Source: an uncultured Streptomyces sp. (GTDB lineage: Bacteria > Actinomycetota > Actinomycetes > Streptomycetales > Streptomycetaceae). Taken from it: 58,355 bases of DNA. The DNA is taken from assembly GCF_947488945.1 (NCBI RefSeq), contig NZ_CANLBS010000032.1:1-58355 (forward strand), read 5' to 3'. Below are positions 24,976 to 34,400 of the stretch, one piece after another. Under the pieces are notes generated by a model that saw only the letters and a list, made by a program, of their open reading frames with translations, searched no databases and was not told the origin of the DNA. The position numbers were made by a program, and so were the translations under genes. Numbering within the stretch: the stretch's first letter is position 1; the number at the start of each line of letters is the position of its first letter.

Positions 24976-26412
24976 CTACCGCGCCTGCGCCCAGGCGTGC
25001 TGGACGGCGAGGTCCCGCTTGACCTCGGCGAGCTGGACGGCGACCGCCGAGGGGGCGGTGCCGCCCCGGCCGTCGCGGGAGGCGAGCGCGCCGGGGACGT
25101 TGAGCACCGTGCGGACCTCGGGCGTCAGGTGCTCGGAGATCTTGGCGAACTGCTCGTCGGTCAGCTCGTCGAGCTCGATGCCCCGGTGCTCGCACTCCTT
25201 GACGCACTCCCCCGCGACCTCGTGGGCGACGCGGAAGGGGACGCCCTGCTTCACGAGCCACTCGGCGATGTCGGTGGCGAGCGAGAAGCCGGCCGGGGCG
25301 AGCTCCTCCATCCGCTCCCGGTTGACGGTGAGGGTCGCCATCATGCCGGTGAAGGCGGGGAGCAGGACCTCCAGCTGGTCGCAGGAGTCGAAGACGGGCT
25401 CCTTGTCCTCCTGGAGGTCGCGGTTGTAGGCGAGCGGGAGGGCCTTGAGCGTGGCCATGAGGCCCGTCAGGTTGCCGATGAGACGGCCCGACTTGCCGCG
25501 CGCCAGCTCGGCGATGTCCGGGTTCTTCTTCTGCGGCATGATCGAGGAGCCGGTGGAGAACGCGTCGTGCAGGGTGACGAAGGAGAACTCCTTCGTGTTC
25601 CAGATGATGATCTCTTCGGCGATCCGCGAGAGGTTCACGCCGATCATCGCGGTGATGAACGCGAACTCGGCGACGAAGTCGCGGGAGGCGGTGCCGTCGA
25701 TGGAGTTGGCGACCGAGCCGCCCTCGAAGCCCAGGTCGGCGGCGACGGCCTCCGGGTCGAGACCGAGCGAGGAACCGGCCAGCGCGCCGGAGCCGTACGG
25801 CGACACGGCCGTGCGGGTGTCCCACTGACGCAGCCGCTCGGCGTCGCGGGACAGCGACTGGACGTGGGCCAGCACGTGGTGGGCGAAGAGGACGGGCTGC
25901 GCGTGCTGGAGATGGGTGCGGCCCGGCATGGCGACGTCCGGGTGCGCGTCGGCGAGACCGACCAGGGCGTCCTGGAGGTCGGCGAGCAGCCCGCCGAGGA
26001 TCCGGGCGTGGTCGCGCAGGTACATCCGGAAGAGGGTGGCGACCTGGTCGTTGCGGGACCGGCCGGCCCGCAGCTTGCCGCCGAGGTCCTTGCCGAGCCG
26101 CTCCAGCAGGCCCCGCTCCAGGGCGGTGTGGACGTCCTCGTCGGCGATGGTGCCGGTGAACGAGCCGTCCGCCACGTCGGCTTCGAGCTGGTCGAGTCCG
26201 GCGGTCATGCGGGTGAGTTCGTCGTCGGTGAGCAGCCCGGCCTTGTTCAGGACGCGTGCGTGGGCACGGGAACCGGCGATGTCGTAGGGCGCCAGCCGCC
26301 AGTCGAAGTGGACGGACGCGGACAGCTTGGCCAGCGCCTCGGCCGGTCCGTCGGCGAAACGGCCGCCCCAGAGGCGTACGTCGTCGTGGCCGGTGCCGTT
26401 GCCGTTGCTCAC
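24976..26412 (-). CDS. argH: Argininosuccinate lyase
   Basis: The 478-residue enzyme splits argininosuccinate to arginine and fumarate, the last step of arginine synthesis. It has the family features LWGGRFADGPAEALAKLSAS, RSRNDQVATLFRMYLRD, MPGRTHLQHAQPVLFAHH, SVANSIDGTASRDFV and the flexible catalytic loop GSSIMPQKKNPD. The length is normal. GTG 26412 has CAGGAG six bases upstream. It is separate from argCJBDR but has its own ARG-box-like promoter. Confidence 0.97.
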   Translation of the reverse strand: MSNGNGTGHDDVRLWGGRFADGPAEALAKLSASVHFDWRLAPYDIAGSRAHARVLNKAGLLTDDELTRMTAGLDQLEADVADGSFTGTIADEDVHTALERGLLERLGKDLGGKLRAGRSRNDQVATLFRMYLRDHARILGGLLADLQDALVGLADAHPDVAMPGRTHLQHAQPVLFAHHVLAHVQSLSRDAERLRQWDTRTAVSPYGSGALAGSSLGLDPEAVAADLGFEGGSVANSIDGTASRDFVAEFAFITAMIGVNLSRIAEEIIIWNTKEFSFVTLHDAFSTGSSIMPQKKNPDIAELARGKSGRLIGNLTGLMATLKALPLAYNRDLQEDKEPVFDSCDQLEVLLPAFTGMMATLTVNRERMEELAPAGFSLATDIAEWLVKQGVPFRVAHEVAGECVKECEHRGIELDELTDEQFAKISEHLTPEVRTVLNVPGALASRDGRGGTAPSAVAVQLAEVKRDLAVQHAWAQAR

Positions 26413-26540
26413 TGCTGCTCCTGGGAGAACAAGGGGGTGGATGGTGCGGCCGCCTCCCCGCCGCCGAGGAGCGGGAAGCCGGAGACGTGCCTGCCGCGAA
26501 GGTACGCGGGCCGGGGCGGGACCTCATGACCCCACGCTGG

Positions 26541-26578
26541 GCAGGTATAACTATGCAGTGGTCCGTATGTTTTGTCAA
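26541..26578 (-). promoter_or_regulatory. argH promoter with ARG-box-like operator
   Basis: On the minus strand TTGACA (26573-26578) and CATAGT (26550-26555) are 17 bp apart. The -10 lies inside an AT-rich imperfect palindrome (26541-26560, GCAGGTATAACTATGCAGTG). It shares TGCATA and TATAC half-site character with the boxes before argC, so ArgR repression is likely. Confidence 0.65.
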
Positions 26579-26698
26579 AACTCATGATCTCCCCGGTCCC
26601 GCCGCCCGGAAACCACGATGCCCCCGCGTCCTCGTGTCCCTTACAGTCGGCGCGGGCGGGCCGGCGGACGCACGGCTGCCGGGGACGGGGGCCGGACG

Positions 26699-28027
26699 AT
26701 GGGTGACGGGGCGAAGGCCGATGCGACGAGCGGGGCGGGGCGCGCTCCCGCGCCGGACACTCCCGGCCGGGAGCCGGCGTCCGCCGACCCCTACGGGTAC
26801 GGGTACGGCGTGGACGCGGCACTGGACGCCGCGCTCGCCGGCGCCGGCCCGGACGTCTGGATCGCCTTCGACCACGCCGCCCGCGACGCCCTCCGCTACG
26901 GCGCCCTGACCCTCCCGGTGTACCGGCGGACCCCCCGGGGCGGCTTGGGCAACCTCCTGGTGCCCGGACGCCGGAAAGCCCCCGGCGACCGCGTCGACCC
27001 GGAGTCCGTCGCCGGTCTGTCCCCGAGGAGACGGGCACTCGCCGCGTGCCACGCGGACGGCCGGGTCCGCCGGGCGGCGTTGGAGGCGTTGGCCGCCCTG
27101 CCGGAACTCACCCCGCTCCTGCTGCTGCGGGCGACGGACTGGGTGCCGCAGGTCCGCGAAGCCGCCCGGACCCTGCTCGAAGGGCTCCCCCACTCCACGG
27201 TCCTGCTCCACGGCAGCCTGATCCTGCGCCTGTCCCGGCGCGAGCGGGGCGGCTTCGCCCGGGAGCTGTTCGGCCGTGCGGTGGACGCCGCGACGCCGGA
27301 GGTGATCGCCGCGCTCCTGACCGACGACGACCGCGCGGTGCGCCGGACCGCCCACCGCACGGCACTGGACCGCGGCACGCTCTCCCCCGCCCGGCTGGCC
27401 CGGATCGCCGCGGCCGACGCCGACCCGAAGGTCGCGACGATGTGCGCGGAGGCGGCGGTCGCCTCCGTCCGGGGCCCCGGGGACGGACCCGTGGTGGACC
27501 TGCTGCTGACGGCCCGGAATGCGCAGGTCCGGGCCGCCGGGGTCACCGCGCTGCGCCGGGCGGGCCGGCATCCGGAGGCCGTGGCGTTCCTCGCCGACCG
27601 TTCCGGGGTCGTGCGGGCCTGCGCCCGCTACGTGCTGCGGCAGGACGGCACGGACCCGCTGCCCCGCTACCGCGAACTGTGCGCGGACGCCGGACGCCAT
27701 CCGGCGGCCGCTACCGGGCTCGGCGAGTGCGGCGGGCAGAGCGAGGAGGACGTCGCCACGCTGTGGGCCCTCACCGGCCACCCGGTGCCCGCCGTCCGCG
27801 TCCACGCCGTGACCGGCCTGCGCCTGCTGGACGCCACCCGCCACGAACGGCTCCTCCCGCTGCTCGACGACCCGTCGTCCGCCGTGGTGCGGACGGTCAC
27901 CCGCGCCCTGCTGCCCGACGCCGCCCGGCTGCCGGGCGCCCGGCTGCGGGACAGGACGGCCGACGACCGGCCGCCCCACGTGCGGGTGGCGGCTCGACGG
28001 CTGCTGCGGGCCGCGACCCGGCAGTGA
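26699..28027 (+). CDS. HEAT-repeat-like protein of unknown function
   Basis: The 442-residue protein has no catalytic motif that I recognise. After a disordered N-terminus (residues 1-35) it is built of repeated helical units such as DGRVRRAALEALAALPELTPLLLL, DDRAVRRTAHRTALD and HPVPAVRVHAVTGLRLLD. These have the alternating hydrophobic/arginine pattern of HEAT or PBS-lyase repeats. Such proteins usually act as protein-binding scaffolds. It diverges from argH and is not obviously part of an operon. The start ATG 26699 is preceded by GGGGACGGGGG. Confidence 0.7.
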   Translation: MGDGAKADATSGAGRAPAPDTPGREPASADPYGYGYGVDAALDAALAGAGPDVWIAFDHAARDALRYGALTLPVYRRTPRGGLGNLLVPGRRKAPGDRVDPESVAGLSPRRRALAACHADGRVRRAALEALAALPELTPLLLLRATDWVPQVREAARTLLEGLPHSTVLLHGSLILRLSRRERGGFARELFGRAVDAATPEVIAALLTDDDRAVRRTAHRTALDRGTLSPARLARIAAADADPKVATMCAEAAVASVRGPGDGPVVDLLLTARNAQVRAAGVTALRRAGRHPEAVAFLADRSGVVRACARYVLRQDGTDPLPRYRELCADAGRHPAAATGLGECGGQSEEDVATLWALTGHPVPAVRVHAVTGLRLLDATRHERLLPLLDDPSSAVVRTVTRALLPDAARLPGARLRDRTADDRPPHVRVAARRLLRAATRQ

Positions 28028-28126
28028 CGGCGCACGCGGACACCGGGCACGCGATCCGGCCACGGGGCGCACCCCCGGCCGGAAAAGCGCGTGCGGGCCG
28101 GCGCGCCGGAGATCGACACTGACCCC

Positions 28127-28720
28127 ATGGGAAAAACGTACGAGCGTATCGACGGACGTCTGCGGGCCTTCATCGAGGCACAGCAGGTCTTCTTCACCGC
28201 GACCGCGCCCCTGGACGCCGAAGGGACCGTCAACCTCTCGCCCAAGGGGGTGGCCGGGTCCTTCGCGGTGCTGGACGAACACACCGTGGCCTACCTGGAC
28301 TTCGCCGGGAGCAACGCCGAGACCGTCGCCCATCTGCGGGAGAACGGCCGGATCACCCTGATGTGGTGCGCCTTCCAGGGGCCGCCGAACATCGTGCGGG
28401 TGCACGGACGCGGCGAGCCGGTGTTCCGGGACGACCCCCGCTTCCCGGACCTGGTGGCCCGCTTCCCCGGCGTGGCCGTGGAGTCGCACGGGCTGCGGGC
28501 CGTCGTCGTCGTGAGCGCCGAACTCGTCCGCGACACCTGCGGCTTCGCGGTGCCGTACCTGGCGTACGAGGGTGAGCGGACGCTGCACGGGGACCGCTTC
28601 GCGCGCGAGGACGACGAGAGCCTCGACGCGTACTTCGGGAAGAAGGAGCACATCGCGACGTCCCTGGACGGGCTGCCGGGGCTCCCCCTGCCGCTGCCGC
28701 CGCTGCCGTCCGCCGGGTGA
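28127..28720 (+). CDS. Pyridoxamine-5'-phosphate-oxidase-like flavin protein
   Basis: The 197-residue protein has a split-barrel fold signature: FFTATAPLDAEGTVNLSPKG, VAYLDFAGSNAETVAHLRENGRITLMW and PPNIVRVHGRGEPV. This matches PNPOx-like proteins that bind FMN or F420 and catalyse unspecified redox reactions; true pyridoxamine oxidase activity is unlikely. The ATG at 28127 is placed by homology. It is followed after 64 bp by the L,D-transpeptidase on the same strand. Confidence 0.88.
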   Translation: MGKTYERIDGRLRAFIEAQQVFFTATAPLDAEGTVNLSPKGVAGSFAVLDEHTVAYLDFAGSNAETVAHLRENGRITLMWCAFQGPPNIVRVHGRGEPVFRDDPRFPDLVARFPGVAVESHGLRAVVVVSAELVRDTCGFAVPYLAYEGERTLHGDRFAREDDESLDAYFGKKEHIATSLDGLPGLPLPLPPLPSAG

Positions 28721-28784
28721 CCGACCGGGGCCGTACGGCGTAGGGCCGCTGGGCCGGGGTCGCGGACCGCCGTACGGTCCGGGC

Positions 28785-29483
28785 ATGCGCAGAGCTCTCG
28801 TCACCGTGCCGGTCCTGTTCGCCCTCGCCGGCTCGCTCGCGGCCGGGCCGCCGGACCGCCCGCTGCCCGCGCGGATGGCCGACACCGGCGGCGGCACCCA
28901 ACTGATCACCGCCGAGGCGCCTTCGGCCGGTTCCACCCGTGGGCGGGTGACCTGGTGGGAGCTGCGGCGGGGCCGGTGGACGAAGGCGGGTTCCGCGCCG
29001 GCCCGGTTCGGCTCGGGGGGCCTCGTGGAGGGCCGCACCCGCGAGCAGGGCACCAGCACCACGCCGACCGGGCTGTACGGGCTGCCGTACGCGTTCGGGA
29101 TCCGGCCGGCCCCGGCCGGCGCCACGTACCCGTACCGCCGGGTCACGGAGCGTTCCTGGTGGTGCCAGGACAACGCGGCCCGCGCGTACAACCGGTGGGT
29201 GGAGCCCCGGCCGTCCGACTGCCGGGCGGCGGAGGCCGAGCACCTGATCACCTACCGCGCGCAGTACGCCCGCGGGCTGGTCGTCGGGTTCAACTACGCG
29301 AAGCCGGTGCGCGGCCGGGGCGCGGGCATCTTCCTGCACGTCAACGGCAGCGGCGCGACGGCGGGTTGCGTCTCCGTGCCGGCCGGGGCGATGGACCGCA
29401 TCCTGGCCTGGGCGAAGCCGGGCAAACGCCCGCACCTCGCGATCGGGACGGCCTCGGGGCCGACCCGCATCACCCGGTACTGA
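28785..29483 (+). CDS. Secreted L,D-transpeptidase-like protein
   Basis: The 232-residue protein begins with a signal peptide (MRRALVTVPVLFALAGSLAA). The catalytic YkuD-type motif appears as IFLHVNGSGATAGCVSVPAGAMDRIL, with the conserved His and catalytic Cys about ten residues apart. The preceding TTPTGLYGLPYAFGI is also typical. Family members cross-link peptidoglycan through meso-DAP (3-3 links) or attach proteins to it. It lacks LysM or Ig-like anchoring domains, so it may be soluble outside the membrane. Confidence 0.87.
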   Translation: MRRALVTVPVLFALAGSLAAGPPDRPLPARMADTGGGTQLITAEAPSAGSTRGRVTWWELRRGRWTKAGSAPARFGSGGLVEGRTREQGTSTTPTGLYGLPYAFGIRPAPAGATYPYRRVTERSWWCQDNAARAYNRWVEPRPSDCRAAEAEHLITYRAQYARGLVVGFNYAKPVRGRGAGIFLHVNGSGATAGCVSVPAGAMDRILAWAKPGKRPHLAIGTASGPTRITRY

Positions 29484-29496
29484 ACGCGACGGGACG

Positions 29497-29541
29497 CGCC
29501 CGCGCGGGGCGGAAGGTGTCCCCCTCCGTCCCGCGCGGGCG
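29497..29541. terminator. Bidirectional terminator between L,D-transpeptidase and argR
   Basis: A 17-bp stem (29497-29513 with 29525-29541, one G-U pair) fills the 65-bp space between two convergent genes and could stop both transcripts. Confidence 0.7.
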
Positions 29542-29548
29542 TCGCGCG

Positions 29549-30085
29549 TCAGCGGTCGTTCTGCGCCAGCCGCAGCAGGTGGTCGGCGAGGGCCTGGCCG
29601 CCCGCCGGGTCGCGGCTGATCAGCATCAGCGTGTCGTCCCCGGCGATGGTGCCGAGGATGTCCTGGAGTTCGGCCTGGTCGATGGCCGAGGCGAGGAACT
29701 GCGCGGCGCCCGGCGGGGTGCGCAGCACGACGAGGTTGGCCGACGCCTCCGCCGAGATGAGCAGTTCGGCGGAGAGGCGGCGCATCCGCTCCTCCTTCGC
29801 GGACCCGCCCAGCGGTGCCTGCGGGGTGCGGAATCCGCCCTCGCTCGGCACCGCGTAGATGAGTTCGCCGCCGGTGTTGCGGATCTTCACCGCGCCCAGC
29901 TCGTCGAGGTCGCGGGAGAGCGTCGCCTGGGTGACGCTCAGTCCGTCGTCGGCGAGCAGCTTGGCGAGCTGGCTCTGCGAGCGCACCGGCTGCCGGTTGA
30001 GAATGTCCACGATCCGGCGGTGGCGGGCCGTCCGGGTCTGCGGCACCGCGGGCCCCCCGTGGTCGTTCTCCTGGGCCTCGGTCAT
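29549..30085 (-). CDS. argR: Arginine repressor ArgR
   Basis: The 178-residue repressor has the N-terminal winged helix (QTRTARHRRIVDILNR, QSQLAKLLADDGLSVTQAT, LSRDLDELGAVKI) and the C-terminal hexamerisation/arginine-binding domain (GAAQFLASAIDQAELQDILG, GDDTLMLI). With arginine it binds ARG boxes and represses arginine synthesis. Last gene of argCJBDR, 25 bp after argD. The start ATG 30085 has GAGG eight bases upstream. As part of the operon it should repress itself. Confidence 0.97.
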   Translation of the reverse strand: MTEAQENDHGGPAVPQTRTARHRRIVDILNRQPVRSQSQLAKLLADDGLSVTQATLSRDLDELGAVKIRNTGGELIYAVPSEGGFRTPQAPLGGSAKEERMRRLSAELLISAEASANLVVLRTPPGAAQFLASAIDQAELQDILGTIAGDDTLMLISRDPAGGQALADHLLRLAQNDR

Positions 30086-30110
30086 CGTCGTCGCCTCATT
30101 CTCCGGGAGT

Positions 30111-31307
30111 TCATGCTCCGGATCGTCCGTCCCCGTGCACCGCTTCGAGAGCACCGCGCATGATTCCCAGGAACGCGTCGACTTCCTCGTCCCCGACGAG
30201 CAGCGACGGCATGAGCCGTACGACGTCGGGGGCGGGGGCGTTCACCAGGAGTCCGGCTCCCTGGGCCGCCTGCTGCACCTGCGCGGCGACGGGCCCGGTG
30301 AGCACGATACCCAGCAGGAGGCCGGAGCCGCGGACGTGGTCGACCAGGGGGTGTCCCCAGCCTTCCACCGCGTCGCGGATCCGCTCGCCCTGCCGCTTGA
30401 CCTGGTCCAGCGCGCCGTCCGCAGCGAGGGTGTCGAGGACGGCGAGTCCGGCGGCGCAGGCGACGGGGTTGCCGCCGAAGGTGGTGCCGTGGTGGCCGGG
30501 GCCGAACAGCTCGGCGGTCGGGCCGAAGGCGACGGTGGCGCCGATCGGCAGGCCGCCGCCGAGGCCCTTGGCGAGGGTGACGATGTCGGGCTCGACGGAC
30601 TGGTGGGCCTGGTGCTCGAACCACTGGCCGCACCGGCCGACGCCGGTCTGCACCTCGTCGAGCACCAGCAGGGTGCCGGTGGCGCGGGTGATCTGCCGGG
30701 CGGCCTCCAGGTAGCCCTTCGGCGGGACGACCACGCCGTTCTCGCCCTGGATCGGCTCGATGATCACCAGGGCGGTGTCCGTGGTGACGGCCGCCCGCAG
30801 GGCCTCGACGTCCCCGTACGGCACATGGGTGACCTCGGACGGCAGCGGCAGGAACGGCGCGCGCTTCCTGGGCTGGCCGGTGAGGGCGAGGGCGCCCATG
30901 GTCCGGCCGTGGAAGCCGCCGTCGGTGGCGACCATGTGGGTCCGCCCGGTGAGCCGGCCGATCTTGAAGGCGGCCTCGTTGGCCTCGGCGCCCGAGTTGG
31001 AGAAGTAGACCCGGCCGGTCCGGCCGAAGAGCTGGAGCAGCCGTTCGGCGAGGGCCACCGGGGGTTCGGCGACGAAGAGGTTGGAGACGTGGCCGAGGGA
31101 CGAGATCTGGCGGGTGACCGCCTCGACCACGGCCGGGTGGGCGTGGCCCAGCGCGTTCACGGCGATGCCGCCGACGAAGTCGAGGTACTCGGTACCGTCC
31201 TCGGCCCACACCCGCGCCCCGGCGCCGCGCACCAGGGAGAGCGGCGGGGTGCCGTAGTTGTCCATCAGGGCGCCCTGCCAGCGCTCGGTCAGACCGCTGC
31301 CGCTCAT
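30111..31307 (-). CDS. argD: Acetylornithine aminotransferase
   Basis: The 398-residue PLP enzyme converts N-acetylglutamate semialdehyde to N-acetylornithine with glutamate. It has the class III features YLDFVGGIAVNALGHAHPAV, LLVLDEVQTGVGRCGQWF and the PLP lysine in VTLAKGLGGGLPIGA. The ATG overlaps the argB stop by four bases, coupling translation. The length is typical. Confidence 0.97.
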   Translation of the reverse strand: MSGSGLTERWQGALMDNYGTPPLSLVRGAGARVWAEDGTEYLDFVGGIAVNALGHAHPAVVEAVTRQISSLGHVSNLFVAEPPVALAERLLQLFGRTGRVYFSNSGAEANEAAFKIGRLTGRTHMVATDGGFHGRTMGALALTGQPRKRAPFLPLPSEVTHVPYGDVEALRAAVTTDTALVIIEPIQGENGVVVPPKGYLEAARQITRATGTLLVLDEVQTGVGRCGQWFEHQAHQSVEPDIVTLAKGLGGGLPIGATVAFGPTAELFGPGHHGTTFGGNPVACAAGLAVLDTLAADGALDQVKRQGERIRDAVEGWGHPLVDHVRGSGLLLGIVLTGPVAAQVQQAAQGAGLLVNAPAPDVVRLMPSLLVGDEEVDAFLGIMRGALEAVHGDGRSGA

Positions 31308-32206
31308 GATTCCCCCTGCGCGTCGGGCACGACCATCGTGCCGATTCCCTCGTCGGTGAAGATCTCCAGCAGGATCGAGTGCTGGACCCGGCCGTCGATC
31401 ACCCGGGCCGTCTCGACGCCGTTGCGCACGGCGTGCAGGCAGCCCTGCATCTTGGGGACCATGCCGCTGGACAGGTCCGGCAGCAGCTTCTCCAGCTCGG
31501 TGGCGGTGAGGCGGCTGATCACGTCGTCGCTGTTCGGCCAGTCCTCGTAGAGGCCCTCGACGTCCGTGAGGACCATCAGCGTCTCGGCGTTCAGCGCGGC
31601 GGCGAGCGCGGCGGCCGCGGTGTCGGCGTTGACGTTGTAGACGTGGTGGTCGTCGGCGGACCGGGCGATCGAGGAGACGACCGGGATCCGGCCGTCGTCC
31701 AGCAGCGCCTGGATGGCGCCGGTATCGATGGCGGTGATCTCGCCGACCCGGCCGATGTCGACGGCTTCGCCGTCTATGACCGGCAGGTGCTGGACCGCGG
31801 TGATGGTGTGGGCGTCCTCGCCGGTCAGACCGACGGCGAGGGGGCCGTGCTGGTTGAGGAGGCCGACGAGTTCGCGCTGCACCTGTCCGGCGAGGACCAT
31901 CCGTACGATGTCCATCGCCTCGGGCGTGGTGACCCGCAGCCCGGCCTTGAACTCGCTGACCAGTCCGTGCCGGTCGAGCGCGGCGCTGATCTGGGGGCCG
32001 CCGCCGTGCACGACGACCGGCCTGAGGCCGGCCTGCCGGAGGAAGACCACGTCCTGGGCGAAGGCCGCCTTGAGATCGTCGTCGATCATGGCGTTGCCGC
32101 CGAACTTGATGACGACGATCTTGCCGTTGTGCCTGGTCAGCCAGGGCAGCGCTTCGATGAGGATCTGCGCTTTCGGGAGTGCGGTGTGCTTCCGCGCCGC
32201 ACTCAT
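31304..32206 (-). CDS. argB: Acetylglutamate kinase
   Basis: The 300-residue amino-acid kinase phosphorylates N-acetylglutamate with ATP. Motifs are IVVIKFGGNAMID, RPVVVHGGGPQISAALDRHG and VYNVNADTAAAALAAALNAE. It lacks the long N-terminal helix of some arginine-inhibited homologues but has the C-terminal extension GMVPKMQGCLHAVRNGV. It overlaps both argJ and argD by four bases. Confidence 0.97.
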   Translation of the reverse strand: MSAARKHTALPKAQILIEALPWLTRHNGKIVVIKFGGNAMIDDDLKAAFAQDVVFLRQAGLRPVVVHGGGPQISAALDRHGLVSEFKAGLRVTTPEAMDIVRMVLAGQVQRELVGLLNQHGPLAVGLTGEDAHTITAVQHLPVIDGEAVDIGRVGEITAIDTGAIQALLDDGRIPVVSSIARSADDHHVYNVNADTAAAALAAALNAETLMVLTDVEGLYEDWPNSDDVISRLTATELEKLLPDLSSGMVPKMQGCLHAVRNGVETARVIDGRVQHSILLEIFTDEGIGTMVVPDAQGES

Positions 32207-33357
32207 GAGCTGTACGCGCTGTTCTCGTGGACGTAGTCCGCGGTCAGGTCGTTGGCCCAGATGACGGCGGACTCGGCGCCCGCGGAGAGGTCTGCGGTGA
32301 TCTTGACCTCACGGTAGCGCATGTCCACCAGGGTGCGGTCCTCGCCGACGCTGCCGTTCTTGCAGACCCAGACGTCGTTGATGGCGACGTTCAACCGGTC
32401 GGGCTCGAAGGCGGCCCCGGTGGTGCCGATCGCGGAGAGCACCCGGCCCCAGTTGGGGTCCTCGCCGTGGATCGCGCACTTGAGGAGGTTGTTGCGGGCG
32501 ATGGTGCGGCCCACCTCGACGGCGTCGTCCTCGGTGGCCGCGTTGACGACCTCGATCCGGATGTCCTTGGAGGCGCCCTCGGCGTCGCCGATGAGCTGGC
32601 GCGCCAGGTCGTCGCAGACGGTCCGGACGGCCTCGGCGAACGCCTCCCGCGCGGGCGTGACCCCGCTCGCCCCGGAGGCGAGCAGCAGCACGGTGTCGTT
32701 GGTCGACATGCAGCCGTCGGAGTCGATCCGGTCGAAGGTGGTGCGGGTCGCGTCGCGGAGCGCGGCGTCCAGTCCGGCGGTGTCCACGTCGGCGTCGGTG
32801 GTGAGGACGACCAGCATGGTGGCGAGACCGGGGGCGAGCATGCCCGCGCCCTTGGCCATGCCGCCGACGGTCCAGCCGTCGCCGCCGGCGACGGCGGTCT
32901 TGTGCACCGTGTCGGTGGTCTTGATGGCGATGGCGGCCTTCTCGCCGCCGTGCTCGCTCAGCGCGGCGGCGGCGGTCCCGATACCGGCCAGCACCTTGTC
33001 CATCGGGAGCAGTTCGCCGATGAGGCCGGTGGAGCAGACGGCGATCTCGCCGGCGCTGTGGCCGTCGAGGACCTCGGCGGCCTTCTCCGCGGTGGCGTGG
33101 GTGTCCTGGAAGCCCTGGGGGCCGGTGCAGGCGTTGGCGCCGCCGGAGTTGAGGACGACCGCGGTCACCTCACCGCCCTTGAGGACCTGCTGCGACCACA
33201 GGACGGGGGCGGCCTTGACGCGGTTGGAGGTGAAGACACCCGCGGCGGCGCGGCGCGGCCCGAGGTTGACCACCAGGGCCAGGTCCGGGTTTCCGCTGTC
33301 CTTGATCCCCGCGGCGATGCCCGCCGCCGAGAATCCCTGTGCTGCCGTGACGCTCAC
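32203..33357 (-). CDS. argJ: Ornithine acetyltransferase / amino-acid N-acetyltransferase
   Basis: The 384-residue enzyme recycles the acetyl group from acetylornithine to glutamate. The self-cleavage site is visible in KGAGMLAPGLATMLVV, where Thr after Ala becomes the nucleophile of the beta chain. Other family segments are GVFTSNRVKAAPV, LNSGGANACTGPQG and IHGEDPNWGRVLSAIG. GTG 33357 overlaps the argC stop. Presence of argJ implies the cyclic arginine pathway. Confidence 0.97.
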   Translation of the reverse strand: MSVTAAQGFSAAGIAAGIKDSGNPDLALVVNLGPRRAAAGVFTSNRVKAAPVLWSQQVLKGGEVTAVVLNSGGANACTGPQGFQDTHATAEKAAEVLDGHSAGEIAVCSTGLIGELLPMDKVLAGIGTAAAALSEHGGEKAAIAIKTTDTVHKTAVAGGDGWTVGGMAKGAGMLAPGLATMLVVLTTDADVDTAGLDAALRDATRTTFDRIDSDGCMSTNDTVLLLASGASGVTPAREAFAEAVRTVCDDLARQLIGDAEGASKDIRIEVVNAATEDDAVEVGRTIARNNLLKCAIHGEDPNWGRVLSAIGTTGAAFEPDRLNVAINDVWVCKNGSVGEDRTLVDMRYREVKITADLSAGAESAVIWANDLTADYVHENSAYSS

Positions 33358-34382
33358 GGTGCGACTCCGATCGTGGAGAGACCTGTGTCCTCGGGGAGTC
33401 CGAGGGCGATGTTCATGCTCTGCAGGGCGCCGCCCGCGGTGCCCTTGGCGAGGTTGTCGATGGCGCTGATCACGATGACCCGGCCCGCCTCCGCGTCGTA
33501 CGCGACCTGGAGCTGCACGGCGTTGGAGCCGTACACGGAAGCGGTCGCCGGCCACTGCCCCTCGGGCAGCAGGTCGACGAACGGCTCGTCCGCGTACGCC
33601 TTCTCGTAGGCGGCGCGGAGCGAGGCCGCGTCGGTGCCGGGCTTGGCCTTCGCGCTGCACGTGGCGAGGATGCCGCGGGGCATCGGCGCGAGGGTGGGGG
33701 TGAAGGAGACGGTGACCCGCTCGCCCGCGGCGGCGCTGAGGTTCTGGACGATCTCCGGCGTGTGCCGGTGCCCCCCACCGACGCCGTACGGGGTCATGTT
33801 GCCCATGACCTCGGAGCCGAGCAGGTGCGGCTTGGCGGCCTTGCCGGCGCCGGAGGTGCCGGAGGCGGCCACGACGACGGCCTCGGGCTCGGCGAGCTCC
33901 GCGGCGTATGCGGGGAAGAGCGCGAGGGAGACGGCGGTCGGATAGCACCCGGGCACCGCGATCCGCTTGGACCCGGCCAGCGCCTGCCGCGCGCCGGGCA
34001 GCTCGGGCAGCCCGTACGGCCAGGTGCCGGCGTGCGGCGAGCCGTAGAACTTCTCCCAGTCGGCGGAGTCCTTCAGCCGGAAGTCGGCCCCCATGTCGAC
34101 CACCAGCACCTCGTCGCCGAGCTGTTCGGCGACGGCGGCGGACTGGCCGTGCGGGAGCGCCAGGAAGACCACGTCGTGTCCGGCGAGGACCTCGGCGGTG
34201 GTCGGCTCCAGCACCCGGTCGGCCAGCGGCCGCAGGTGCGGCTGGAGCGCGCCGAGCGTCTGCCCTGCGTTGGAGTTCCCGGTCAGCGCGCCGATCCCGA
34301 CCTCGGGATGCACCAGCAGGAGCCGGAGCAGCTCACCACCGGCGTACCCGCTCGCCCCGGCCACCGCTGCACGTACCACCAT
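33354..34382 (-). CDS. argC: N-acetyl-gamma-glutamyl-phosphate reductase
   Basis: The 342-residue NADPH reductase has the Rossmann start VRAAVAGASGYAGGELLRLL, the catalytic cysteine in VPGCYPTAVSLAL, and GSEVMGNMTPYGVGGGHRHTPEI near the active site. It is the first gene of argCJBDR. ATG 34382 has GAGGAGG seven bases upstream, and the promoter with two ARG boxes lies 19-54 bp upstream. Confidence 0.97.
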   Translation of the reverse strand: MVVRAAVAGASGYAGGELLRLLLVHPEVGIGALTGNSNAGQTLGALQPHLRPLADRVLEPTTAEVLAGHDVVFLALPHGQSAAVAEQLGDEVLVVDMGADFRLKDSADWEKFYGSPHAGTWPYGLPELPGARQALAGSKRIAVPGCYPTAVSLALFPAYAAELAEPEAVVVAASGTSGAGKAAKPHLLGSEVMGNMTPYGVGGGHRHTPEIVQNLSAAAGERVTVSFTPTLAPMPRGILATCSAKAKPGTDAASLRAAYEKAYADEPFVDLLPEGQWPATASVYGSNAVQLQVAYDAEAGRVIVISAIDNLAKGTAGGALQSMNIALGLPEDTGLSTIGVAP

Positions 34383-34400
34383 CGAAATCCTCCTCGTCGA